A DNA stretch of 6,479 nucleotides from Spirochaetales bacterium. GTDB lineage: Bacteria > Spirochaetota > Spirochaetia > JABMQR01. The stretch spans positions 1-6,479 of the forward strand of contig JAGLNY010000240.1 in NCBI GenBank assembly GCA_023139255.1. Reading direction: 5' to 3'. The notes below the pieces were generated by a model. It saw only the letters and a list, made by a program, of their open reading frames with translations, made no database searches and was not told the DNA's origin. Below are positions 1-5,663 of the stretch, one piece after another. A program made the translations under genes and the position numbers. Within the stretch, counting starts at the first letter, position 1, and each line of letters starts with the position of its first letter.

Positions 1-32
1 TTTCGTGCACTTTCTCCTGCATAGCAAACGTA

Positions 33-61
33 TTGCCTTTTCAGGGAATTAAGCAGATAAT
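33..61 (+). promoter_or_regulatory. Putative sigma70-type promoter for the methyltransferase operon
   Basis: A -35 element TTGCCT at 33-38 (4 of 6 consensus) and a -10 element GATAAT at 56-61 (5 of 6) are separated by exactly 17 bases. Transcription would start near 68, giving a 5' leader of about 37 bases before the ATG at 105, with the Shine-Dalgarno AGGGAG at 92-97 inside it. The 32 bases before it show no recognisable gene end. Predicted by eye only. Confidence 0.5.
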
Positions 62-104
62 ATTTATATCTCAATTCTATACAAAATATGAAGGGAGACC
101 GGGC

Positions 105-839
105 ATGAATAAATTAAAATTATTATTCAGAGCTCCTGTTATCTTGATTATTCTATCTGCTTTTTTTTCTTTGATCGGAATAGGATCAGCCATGCCTGTG
201 GATTTATCTGCTGATAATCGTAAATATATGGTATTGAATCAAATCGAGTCGAGGGGTATTAAAGACCGGAATGTTTTGAATGCCATGGAAAATGTGCTGC
301 GGCATGAATTTGTTCCCGGAGAAATCAGAGAATTGGCATATGAAGACAGACCTTTACCAATAGGTTACGGGCAGACAATTTCTCAGCCATATATAGTAGC
401 ATTGATGACAGAACTCCTCAAACTGGATAAGGAATCCAGAGTGCTGGAAGTTGGTACAGGCTCTGGTTACCAGGCAGCTGTACTTTCAGAAATTGCCAAA
501 GAGGTATATACTGTCGAAATTATTAAGCCCCTTTATGAAGAAGCCAGCGAGACTTTAAAAGACCTTGGATATACAAATATTAAAACAAGCCACAAAGACG
601 GTTATTTCGGATGGGAAGAACATTCACCCTATGATGCAATAATTGTAACCTGCGCATCTGAATTTATTCCTCCTCCATTAATAACACAACTGAAACTCGG
701 CGGGGTTATGTGTATTCCTGTTGGGCCTCCTTTTAAAGTACAGCAGCTGGTTCTTGTGAAAAAGGAAAAAGACGGAGATATAAAAACAAATATAATCACC
801 TTTGTTCGTTTTGTTCCACTTACCAGAACGGGTGATTAA
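105..839 (+). CDS. pcm: Protein-L-isoaspartate O-methyltransferase with export signal
   Basis: This 244-residue protein belongs to the PCMT family, which uses S-adenosylmethionine to methylate L-isoaspartyl residues in damaged proteins so that they can revert to aspartate. Visible family motifs are RHEFVP (66-71), the substrate-binding stretch from D81 to M101 containing GYGQTISQP, SAM motif I VLEVGTGSGYQ (113-123), VEII (137-140), DGYFGW (165-170), motif II YDAIIVTCA (176-184), GGVMCIPVG (199-207) and FVPLT (236-240). All core motifs are intact. Residues 1-29 form a signal peptide or anchor: basic start (K3, K5, R9), hydrophobic core 11-26 and a GSA site at 27-29. The enzyme would therefore act outside the cytoplasm or tethered to the inner membrane, unlike classical cytosolic Pcm. 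I chose the ATG at 105 because AGGGAG lies 7 bases upstream and the longer reading (TTG at 33) overlaps the promoter. The stop overlaps the next gene. Confidence 0.93.
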   Translation: MNKLKLLFRAPVILIILSAFFSLIGIGSAMPVDLSADNRKYMVLNQIESRGIKDRNVLNAMENVLRHEFVPGEIRELAYEDRPLPIGYGQTISQPYIVALMTELLKLDKESRVLEVGTGSGYQAAVLSEIAKEVYTVEIIKPLYEEASETLKDLGYTNIKTSHKDGYFGWEEHSPYDAIIVTCASEFIPPPLITQLKLGGVMCIPVGPPFKVQQLVLVKKEKDGDIKTNIITFVRFVPLTRTGD

Positions 840-3243
840 ATTGAAAGAGATAAATAAAGGGGCCGTCAATATTTCGATTTTTTTCATATCTTTTTCAATC
901 CTTAGCTATGAGATAATCTTTACAAGGATCTTTTCTTATTCGCAATGGCATAACCTTTCATCCCTAATAATAACCATGGCACTTCTGGGGTTCGGGGTCA
1001 GCGGATCTGTGATCAGTGTAATTGTGAAAAGGATTGAAAAAAATTATTCCCTTTATTTTTCAGGTGCAATGCTTTTATTTCCCGTTTTTCTGGGGCTTGG
1101 ATTTATTATATCCTCAACCCTTGACTTTAACCCTTATGAAATAACATTCAGACCAGGGCAGGTAATAGCTGTTTTTCTATATTTTTTTATAATGGGGTTC
1201 TCCTTTTTTATTGGTGCATCAATTATCTGCATTGCATTTTTAAAATATTCGATTTCAAAAAGCTATTTTATCAATCTCCTTGGTTCAGGAGTAGGGCCCC
1301 TGTGTGTTGTTGCAGCCTCATTTTTTTTTCATCCCTGTGATATAATGGCCGGCATAATTTTTATTTCAATGATTCCTGCTCTTGTAACTGCTTTTAATAT
1401 CAGCCGGAGATATGCCTTTGTATCTGTAACAATAATGGTTTTATTGGGTGTTACAGTTATCATGGCTTTCTTATCACTTGATATCAAAAAAGTGTCCCAG
1501 TATAAAGCCATATCAGGAGCATTAAATTTGCCTGATGCTGAAGTTGTTTACGAAGACTATTCACCTCTTGCTGTAGTTCAGGTTGTAGAAGCTAAAGGAC
1601 TTCGTTCCACTGCAGGTTTGAGTCTTGCGTCCCCTTTTCATGTTCCTGAGCAGAAAGGGATTTTCTTTGATGCAGGTTCAATGAGTCCTGTTACCCCTTT
1701 TAAAGGTGATATCAATGATATAAGTTACATTAAATATCTTGCCTCTTATCTTCCATTTCATGTGATTGATAAAAAAAATAATGTGCTTGTTATCGGAGCA
1801 GGTGGTGGAGAGTCCATATTAAAATCTGTTTTAAGTGGATTTAAAAAAATTGACGGGGTTGAGGTAAATCATAGGGTGATTGAACTGATGAGAAATCAGT
1901 TTGGGACCTTTTCCGGGGAAATTTACAACAGGGAAAATGTGACAATTCATAATCAGGAAGCAAGGAGTTATATAAAACAGACCAGGAAGAAATACGATCT
2001 CATAGAGCTTTCAATGATTGATGCTTACAACACAACTGCATCAGGAGTTTATGCTTTAAATGAATCTTATCTTTACACTGTTGAATCGATTGAAGATTAT
2101 TTTAAGTGTCTGAATGAAACGGGTTTTCTTGCCATCACAAGGTGGATGGTTACCCCTCCAAGGGATAATCTGAAGGTTTTTAACCTTCTAATCAAAGCTT
2201 TAAAAAAGATGGGGATTGAAGATGTAAAAGAACATTTAATTGCAATCAGGTCTCTCCAGACCATGACTGTTATGGTTTCAAAAACACCTGTTACAGAAGG
2301 GATAAAGGACAAGACCAGAGAATTTGCAAGGAAAAGGTTCTTTGATCTTGTGTATTATCCAGGCATTAAGGAAAATGAAGTTAATCAATTTATAGAGCTT
2401 GAAACCCCTGTGTATTATAATGGACTGCAAAAGCTCTTTTCAGAGAAGGCTGATTCATTTGTTAAAGGGTATGATTTTGATATAACAGCACCAACAGACA
2501 ACAGGCCTTATTTTTATAATTTTTTTAAACTCCCGGTAATCAAATATATAATAAAATACGGACCTTCCCAGCTTCCGGTTACAGAGTGGGGATACCTTAT
2601 TCTCTTTATTATTCTTTTACCTGTAATGATAATAAGTTTTATTTTTATAATCTTTCCTTTGCTGATAAGTGGCAGGACAGGCAGGAAGATTAATAAGGTT
2701 GTTTTTGCCTATTTTTCAATAATCGGGGTGGGATATTTTTTTATTGAAATGCCTTTGATTCAAAAGATGGTCCTTTTTTTGGGAGATCCTTCATATTCAC
2801 TTCCAGTTGTTATTGCAGGACTCCTTGTTTCCAGCGGAATGGGGAGTCTGTTTTCTGACAGGTTGTTCCCTGAAAACAGAAGAATTTTTATCTCTGTTTT
2901 TCTTGTTGTACTTATTACAGGATTTTATCTTTTCTTTATGGACATAATATTTTCATTTTTTATGACATTATCCATCGGCTTCAAGATTTTTCTTGTACTT
3001 CTGATGATTGCACCCCAGGGATTTTTCATGGGGATTCCTCTCCCTCAGGGATTGAATCTGTTAAAAAAGAAAAATGATTTTTCCCTTGCCTGGGCATGGG
3101 GGATTAATGGATTCTTTTCTGTCATCAGTATTCTTTTGGCAACAATTACTGCAATTATTCTGGGTTTCAGAGGAGTTTTTATAATTGCAATTATCTGCTA
3201 TGCAACAGCAGGAATCCTTTCTTGCTGGCTGATCAAGGAATGA
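832..3243 (+). CDS. Membrane protein with spermidine-synthase-like domain between two multi-helix blocks
   Basis: About 803 residues, counted from GTG 832. An N-terminal block has roughly seven hydrophobic segments (about 11-33, 41-63, 75-95, 110-135, 145-167, 171-189, 194-215). A soluble domain (about 220-570) has a spermidine synthase/SAM-methyltransferase-like fold: nucleotide loop VLVIGAGGGES (318-328), GVEVN (342-346), QEARSY (375-380), YDLIELSMIDAY (388-399), and the family signature TDNRPYFYNFF (555-565). A C-terminal membrane block from about 584 has the family-typical stretches YFFIEMPLIQK (635-645), LFLGDPSYSLPVV (648-660), GIPLPQGLNLL (734-744) and AWAWGINGFFSV (753-764). The length is typical of this poorly characterised membrane family, often annotated as spermidine synthase. 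The aspartate used catalytically in true enzymes (DSTDP motif) is serine here (S394), so polyamine synthesis is doubtful. GTG 832 overlaps the upstream stop by 8 bases. TTG 841 is an alternative start with GGTGAT (831-836) as a possible ribosome-binding site. Translational coupling to the methyltransferase is likely. Confidence 0.85.
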   Translation: MIKLKEINKGAVNISIFFISFSILSYEIIFTRIFSYSQWHNLSSLIITMALLGFGVSGSVISVIVKRIEKNYSLYFSGAMLLFPVFLGLGFIISSTLDFNPYEITFRPGQVIAVFLYFFIMGFSFFIGASIICIAFLKYSISKSYFINLLGSGVGPLCVVAASFFFHPCDIMAGIIFISMIPALVTAFNISRRYAFVSVTIMVLLGVTVIMAFLSLDIKKVSQYKAISGALNLPDAEVVYEDYSPLAVVQVVEAKGLRSTAGLSLASPFHVPEQKGIFFDAGSMSPVTPFKGDINDISYIKYLASYLPFHVIDKKNNVLVIGAGGGESILKSVLSGFKKIDGVEVNHRVIELMRNQFGTFSGEIYNRENVTIHNQEARSYIKQTRKKYDLIELSMIDAYNTTASGVYALNESYLYTVESIEDYFKCLNETGFLAITRWMVTPPRDNLKVFNLLIKALKKMGIEDVKEHLIAIRSLQTMTVMVSKTPVTEGIKDKTREFARKRFFDLVYYPGIKENEVNQFIELETPVYYNGLQKLFSEKADSFVKGYDFDITAPTDNRPYFYNFFKLPVIKYIIKYGPSQLPVTEWGYLILFIILLPVMIISFIFIIFPLLISGRTGRKINKVVFAYFSIIGVGYFFIEMPLIQKMVLFLGDPSYSLPVVIAGLLVSSGMGSLFSDRLFPENRRIFISVFLVVLITGFYLFFMDIIFSFFMTLSIGFKIFLVLLMIAPQGFFMGIPLPQGLNLLKKKNDFSLAWAWGINGFFSVISILLATITAIILGFRGVFIIAIICYATAGILSCWLIKE

Positions 3244-3251
3244 TCAAGGGA
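3230..3251 (+). repeat. 11-base tandem duplication spanning a stop codon
   Basis: TGATCAAGGAA (3230-3240) is followed directly by TGATCAAGGGA (3241-3251), with one mismatch. The TGA stop of the membrane-protein gene is the first triplet of the second copy, so the present C-terminus may have been set by a small slippage duplication. Confidence 0.6.
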
Positions 3252-3295
3252 GTATGTCTCAACTGAAATAGGCACATTATCTTAAAGAAATGTCT

Positions 3296-3362
3296 ATTGC
3301 GGTACCATATTCATTTCACACAGAAATGCAGACTGCAGGTACCAGGAGATATTGCGGTACCA
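3296..3362 (+). repeat. Pair of 12-base direct repeats ATTGCGGTACCA
   Basis: Identical copies lie at 3296-3307 and 3351-3362, 55 bases apart start to start. A third GGTACCA (3338-3344) sits between them as part of the 14-base repeat that recurs after the antitoxin gene. They may be debris of REP-like elements or of transposon ends, but no transposase is visible. Confidence 0.6.
3333..3346 (+). repeat. Left copy of 14-base direct repeat flanking the TA module
   Basis: CTGCAGGTACCAGG, identical to 4286-4299. The two copies enclose about 940 bases containing the whole toxin-antitoxin pair. The sequence overlaps two short palindromes (CTGCAG and GGTACC). Confidence 0.65.
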
Positions 3363-3576
3363 GGTCGATTCCACAAAAACACACATTTTCGGTGGAAGTA
3401 TCCCTATGTGTCAAGATAGATGTCACAAGTATTGCGGCCAGGGTCGGGATGCAAGAAAATGTAAGTTTAATTGTTGAGATTTTGAAATTTTGATTTGGAG
3501 CACTTTGATAGTGTCATATTTCATACAACGATGTTTCCAACAATTATTTTATAAGACCAATATGGGTTAGGAGGCA

Positions 3577-3605
3577 TTGATTTTTTAGAAGAGTTGTGGT
3601 ATTGT
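3577..3605 (+). promoter_or_regulatory. Weak candidate promoter for the toxin-antitoxin operon
   Basis: TTGATT (3577-3582) and TATTGT (3600-3605) are separated by 17 bases, each matching 4 of 6 consensus positions. If used, transcription would begin near 3612, only a few bases before the toxin ATG, giving an almost leaderless message. That would agree with the lack of a Shine-Dalgarno sequence there. The -10 lies inside the palindromic operator candidate at 3597-3616. Confidence 0.3.
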
Positions 3606-3616
3606 ATATGATACCA
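3597..3616. promoter_or_regulatory. Palindromic operator candidate overlapping the toxin start codon
   Basis: A 20-base imperfect palindrome has the form TGGTAT-NN-TATA-NN-ATACCA. Sixteen of the 20 positions are symmetric. Its last base is the A of the toxin ATG. Ribbon-helix-helix antitoxins usually repress their own operon by binding palindromes of this kind at the promoter, so this is the natural autoregulatory site for the antitoxin encoded at 4038-4280. The palindrome is seen directly; its function is inferred. Confidence 0.5.
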
Positions 3617-4038
3617 TGATAAGAGATAAAGTCGTAATTGATACAAATGTAATACTCTCAGGATTGAAATCAAAGAAGGGTTACTCATATAAGTTGTTGG
3701 ATTTTATCTCCCAGGATCAAGTTATGTTTAATATCTCCGTTCCTTTAATTCTTGAGTATGAGTCAATATTATTAAAATTTAAAGATAACATAGGATTAAC
3801 GGTAAAAGACATTCGAGATTTTATAGATTACTTATGTAAGGTTGGTAATCAAACAAAAATTTATTATCTTTGGAGGCCAATTTTAAAAGATCCATTTGAT
3901 GATCATATTTTAGAAGTAGCGGTAAATTCAGAGAGTAAATACATTATTACTTATAATCAGAAAGATTTTATAGAATCCATAAAATTTGGAATATCTACAA
4001 TAACCCCAAAAGAGTATTTGGAAGGAGGAAGAAAATAA
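3616..4038 (+). CDS. PIN-domain toxin (putative ribonuclease) of a toxin-antitoxin pair
   Basis: A 140-residue protein of the single-domain PIN family (COG1569-like putative toxin component). PIN toxins are metal-dependent ribonucleases that cut RNA and arrest growth unless held by the partner antitoxin. Visible acidic residues fit the active site: D9 in VVIDTN (6-11), E47 in LILEYE (44-49), D96 in KDPFDDHILEVAV (91-103) and D117 in TYNQKDF (112-118). The order and spacing match the family and nothing is missing. The ATG at 3616 is the only good start in frame after the TAG at 3586-3588; an ATT at 3601 is the only upstream alternative. No Shine-Dalgarno sequence lies at proper distance. The stop TAA shares its last A with the antitoxin ATG. 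The specific RNA target cannot be read from the sequence. Confidence 0.88.
   Translation: MIRDKVVIDTNVILSGLKSKKGYSYKLLDFISQDQVMFNISVPLILEYESILLKFKDNIGLTVKDIRDFIDYLCKVGNQTKIYYLWRPILKDPFDDHILEVAVNSESKYIITYNQKDFIESIKFGISTITPKEYLEGGRK
4022..4028 (+). promoter_or_regulatory. Strong ribosome-binding site of the antitoxin gene
   Basis: AAGGAGG lies inside the last codons of the toxin gene, 9 bases before the antitoxin ATG at 4038. It is nearly a full match to the Shine-Dalgarno consensus, whereas the toxin start has none. This difference would favour antitoxin excess. Confidence 0.7.
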
Positions 4039-4280
4039 TGAGTTCACTTAGTATAAGAATACCAGAGTCTTTACATCGTAGTCTTCGTAAGATTTCTGAA
4101 AAAGATCATGTCTCAATGAATCAATTTATTGCTAGTGCGATTGCAGAAAAAATCACAGCTTTAGAGACTGAAGACTATCTTTCTTTAAGAGCAAGCCGCG
4201 GCGATAAAGACCGATTTATTTCAGTTCTTAACAAAGTAAAAGATACTGATCCGGATGAATTTGACTGTAACAATGGCTAA
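4038..4280 (+). CDS. Ribbon-helix-helix antitoxin partner of the PIN toxin
   Basis: An 80-residue protein whose first half is a ribbon-helix-helix DNA-binding domain of the Arc/HicB-antitoxin type. The DNA-contacting strand is LSIRIPE (4-10), then helix 1 (about 11-23, LHRSLRKISEKDH), a turn with SMNQF (26-30) and helix 2 (about 27-43, FIASAIAEKITAL). The acidic C-terminal half (about 44-80, many D and E) is the part expected to bind and block the toxin. It would act as a dimer, neutralising the PIN protein and repressing the operon, probably at the palindrome 3597-3616. It overlaps the toxin gene by one base (TAATG) and has its own strong ribosome-binding site. Toxin-first order is the reverse of many TA operons but occurs in PIN/RHH pairs. 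No terminator of quality follows. Confidence 0.85.
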   Translation: MSSLSIRIPESLHRSLRKISEKDHVSMNQFIASAIAEKITALETEDYLSLRASRGDKDRFISVLNKVKDTDPDEFDCNNG

Positions 4281-4285
4281 TCGAT

Positions 4286-4299
4286 CTGCAGGTACCAGG
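4286..4299 (+). repeat. Right copy of 14-base direct repeat flanking the TA module
   Basis: CTGCAGGTACCAGG, identical to 3333-3346 and beginning 5 bases after the antitoxin stop. It continues as GGTACCAGGCACCG (4291-4304). Its position at the module edge suggests a junction. Confidence 0.65.
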
Positions 4300-4603
4300 C
4301 ACCGTAATACCCAAACACCCAGAGAGTTTGAAAAAATGTAGCTTCTACATGCTTTAAATGCAGGTCATCACGAAAAATCGATTGGAAAATTTCGGGATTG
4401 AACATAGCACCTGAAAACATAAATCCACAAAAATTTATTTCATCTCCGGATAATTCTTGGAAAGTGAATATTTTTCTTATCTGTAGACAACATGCGTAAG
4501 CACGCATAAGTAGAGACGGACAGAACTTGGGTTATGGCAATACGTTAGTTATTGGAATGGTAAGCTTGAAGATTATAATGGTATGAGAAAAAGGGTGTGA
4601 AGG

Positions 4604-4709
4604 CCGGGATTGAGTGAGGGAGAGACTTCTCTCTCCAGTAAAAGCGGTAAAAAGTGGAATGAACTATTTACATTCCTATTGGTTGTGAGGTAATACTCTA
4701 TCCTCCCGG
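4604..4709. other. Nested inverted repeats, possible structured RNA or decayed element
   Basis: Two hairpins sit inside a closing helix. Hairpin one is GGAGAGA (4619-4625) with TCTCTCC (4630-4636), loop CTTC. Hairpin two is GGAATG (4656-4661) with CATTCC (4671-4676). The closing helix pairs 4607-4615 with 4695-4703 (8 of 9 positions); CCGGGA (4604-4609) with TCCCGG (4704-4709) is a competing alternative. The arrangement could be a multi-branched RNA on either strand, but no known RNA family was recognised and no promoter was identified. Confidence 0.3.
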
Positions 4710-4731
4710 AAGTCCCAGTAAAAGAGCCTTT

Positions 4732-4768
4732 AAAAAAATGCAGATTGCACAACATGCAATCTGCATTT
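4732..4768 (-). terminator. Strong intrinsic terminator for the leftward regulator genes
   Basis: A perfect 14-base-pair stem (4736-4749 with 4755-4768, five-base loop 4750-4754) is followed, reading leftward, by seven consecutive T (the A run at 4732-4738; its last three bases are also in the stem). Read rightward, the hairpin has only TTT before AAAAG, so it should act mainly on the minus strand. It lies 175 bases beyond the stop of the LuxR-type gene at 4944, giving that message a long 3' untranslated region. Confidence 0.8.
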
Positions 4769-4790
4769 AAAAGATGAGTATAGCTTCAAT

Positions 4791-4815
4791 AACAGGACTG
4801 AAGATAAATCCTGTT
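4791..4815 (-). other. Hairpin in the 3' untranslated region of the LuxR-type gene
   Basis: AACAGGA (4791-4797) and TCCTGTT (4809-4815) form a perfect seven-pair stem with an 11-base loop, 22 bases before the terminator stem in the leftward transcript. A second small inverted repeat, AGTAT-GAT-ATACT, is at 4871-4883. Together they make the 3' region hairpin-rich. Confidence 0.4.
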
Positions 4816-4943
4816 GCAAACAATACATAAGCATCTTACATAGTATCACAAAGAAATGGTATCAACCTTGAGTATGATATACTATTTCAGAGTATTTGAT
4901 CTGTGGTGCCTTTTGAAGATCTTTGTAATAACAAAAATATGGT

Positions 4944-5663
4944 CTACGAAATGAATTGTGAGTTTTTTTCAGCCCATCCAGACTTACCGGGGGTTTTTGA
5001 ATCATTTTCAGATTGATCATAGAACCCAAGTTTCAAACCAATCATGAATAACTCAAATTGGTTTTTTATCCGTAATTTACTATATATCCTGGATTTGTGT
5101 GATGAAATTGTTTTTTTGCTGATATGGTAAAAATCAGCTATTTCTGAATTTGTTTTACCCCTGAGGAAGGAGAAGAAAAGCTCTTTTTCCCTATTGCTTA
5201 AACTATCAAGGGATTTCTCAATGCCATTCTTGTTGTTTCTGATACCCATTGCAAGATAGTGTGAAGCAATAGAGCAGTAGTATGAATTTCCTTCAATTAT
5301 GGTGTCTATACCTTTTATGAAAATATCTTTACTATTTCTGCATGAAAGTATACCAACAGCACCTGCTTGCACAATGGCTGTTGTTGAAAACTCAGTGATT
5401 TTAGTTGATAGAACCAGGATTTTCGCGGACGAGTCTAATAACAATATTTCCTGAATTAAATTCGGCGTGTATATATCATTAAGGTTTTCATGCACCAAGG
5501 TTAGCATTGGGGTATTGTTTTTAAATGCCATCAATCCATCTTTTGCATTATTAGAGGTATGAATTGTCTTGAATTTATTCTGAGATTCTAAAAGAGACTT
5601 GATTCCTTCAACAAACAGGGTGTAATTCCCTATTATGAGTACGGAATTTGACTTATTCGACAT
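4944..5663 (-). CDS. LuxR/NarL-type regulator with degenerate receiver domain
   Basis: A 239-residue two-domain regulator. Residues 7-120 have the receiver fold, but the acidic pair normally after the first strand is G12-N13 (VLIIGNYTLF), the phosphoacceptor Asp is H58 (LTLVHENLND) and the conserved Lys is C108 (GILSCR); only the Ser/Thr position is kept (S86). Residues 152-213 are a complete LuxR helix-turn-helix: LSNREKEL, the G169-K-T-N-S-E-I-A turn, ISKKTISSHKSRIYSKL recognition helix region. It should bind DNA as a dimer, with activity set by something other than aspartyl phosphorylation. A 26-residue polar tail follows the domain. I prefer ATG 5663, with weak AAGTGG 6 bases upstream, over TTG 5696, which adds 11 residues and has no ribosome-binding site. 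A paralogue lies immediately upstream on the same strand. Target genes are unknown. Confidence 0.85.
   Translation of the reverse strand: MSNKSNSVLIIGNYTLFVEGIKSLLESQNKFKTIHTSNNAKDGLMAFKNNTPMLTLVHENLNDIYTPNLIQEILLLDSSAKILVLSTKITEFSTTAIVQAGAVGILSCRNSKDIFIKGIDTIIEGNSYYCSIASHYLAMGIRNNKNGIEKSLDSLSNREKELFFSFLRGKTNSEIADFYHISKKTISSHKSRIYSKLRIKNQFELFMIGLKLGFYDQSENDSKTPGKSGWAEKNSQFIS

Larger units (their letters stand above)
3244..3615. other. Intergenic stretch with GGTACCA repeat cluster, no supported gene
   Basis: These 372 bases separate the membrane-protein gene from the toxin gene. A 67-codon open frame at 3290-3493 has no ribosome-binding site, no recognisable domain and is built from the repeats, so I do not call it a gene. 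The stretch holds three copies of GGTACCA within 62 bases (3301-3307, 3338-3344, 3356-3362). Two of them lie in the 12-base repeat ATTGCGGTACCA (3296-3307 and 3351-3362). A degraded third relative, ATTGCGGCCAGGGTCGG, is at 3431-3447. A loose inverted repeat TTCCAC/GTGGAA is at 3369-3374 and 3392-3397. I see no convincing intrinsic terminator after the upstream operon. AGGAGG at 3569-3574 is 41 bases from the toxin start and has only a three-codon frame after it. Confidence 0.6.
4281..4735. other. Intergenic stretch with hairpins, no supported gene
   Basis: No protein gene is supported. Short open frames on the minus strand (4277-4507 and 4573-4755) have no ribosome-binding site and no recognisable domain. 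The plus strand is broken by stops in all frames. Inverted repeats seen: ATGTAG/CTACAT (4336-4341, 4345-4350), with six A before it that would read as a T tract on the minus strand, a weak leftward terminator at best; ATGCGT/ACGCAT (4492-4497, 4502-4507); and the nested set at 4604-4709. A decayed mobile-element remnant is possible, because the stretch begins at the 14-base repeat, but I could not identify a family. Confidence 0.5.

Noticed and set aside
678..887. Leftward open frame opposite the end of the methyltransferase gene
   Set aside because: It lies antisense to two well-supported genes and has no protein features of its own.
3296..3450. CRISPR array
   Set aside because: The repeats are only 12-14 bases, irregularly spaced and partly degenerate, and no cas gene is present.
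3290..3493. 67-codon rightward open frame before the toxin gene
   Set aside because: No ribosome-binding site and no recognisable domain; the sequence consists largely of the GGTACCA repeats, so a chance frame is more likely.
4336..4350. Small hairpin ATGTAG/CTACAT as terminator of the TA operon
   Set aside because: The stem is only six pairs and mostly A-T. The T tract needed lies on the minus-strand side, so it would not end rightward transcription.
4277..4507. 76-codon leftward open frame after the antitoxin gene
   Set aside because: It runs across the 14-base repeat, has no Shine-Dalgarno sequence and no recognisable motif. A transposase remnant was considered, but no family feature was found.
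4573..4755. 60-codon leftward open frame
   Set aside because: It starts inside the terminator hairpin and crosses the nested hairpins; no domain or ribosome-binding site.
4810..4844. Rightward promoter-like TTGCAA ... TACATA with 17-base spacing
   Set aside because: It points antisense into the LuxR-type gene with no rightward gene following; both hexamers match poorly, as expected by chance in AT-rich DNA.
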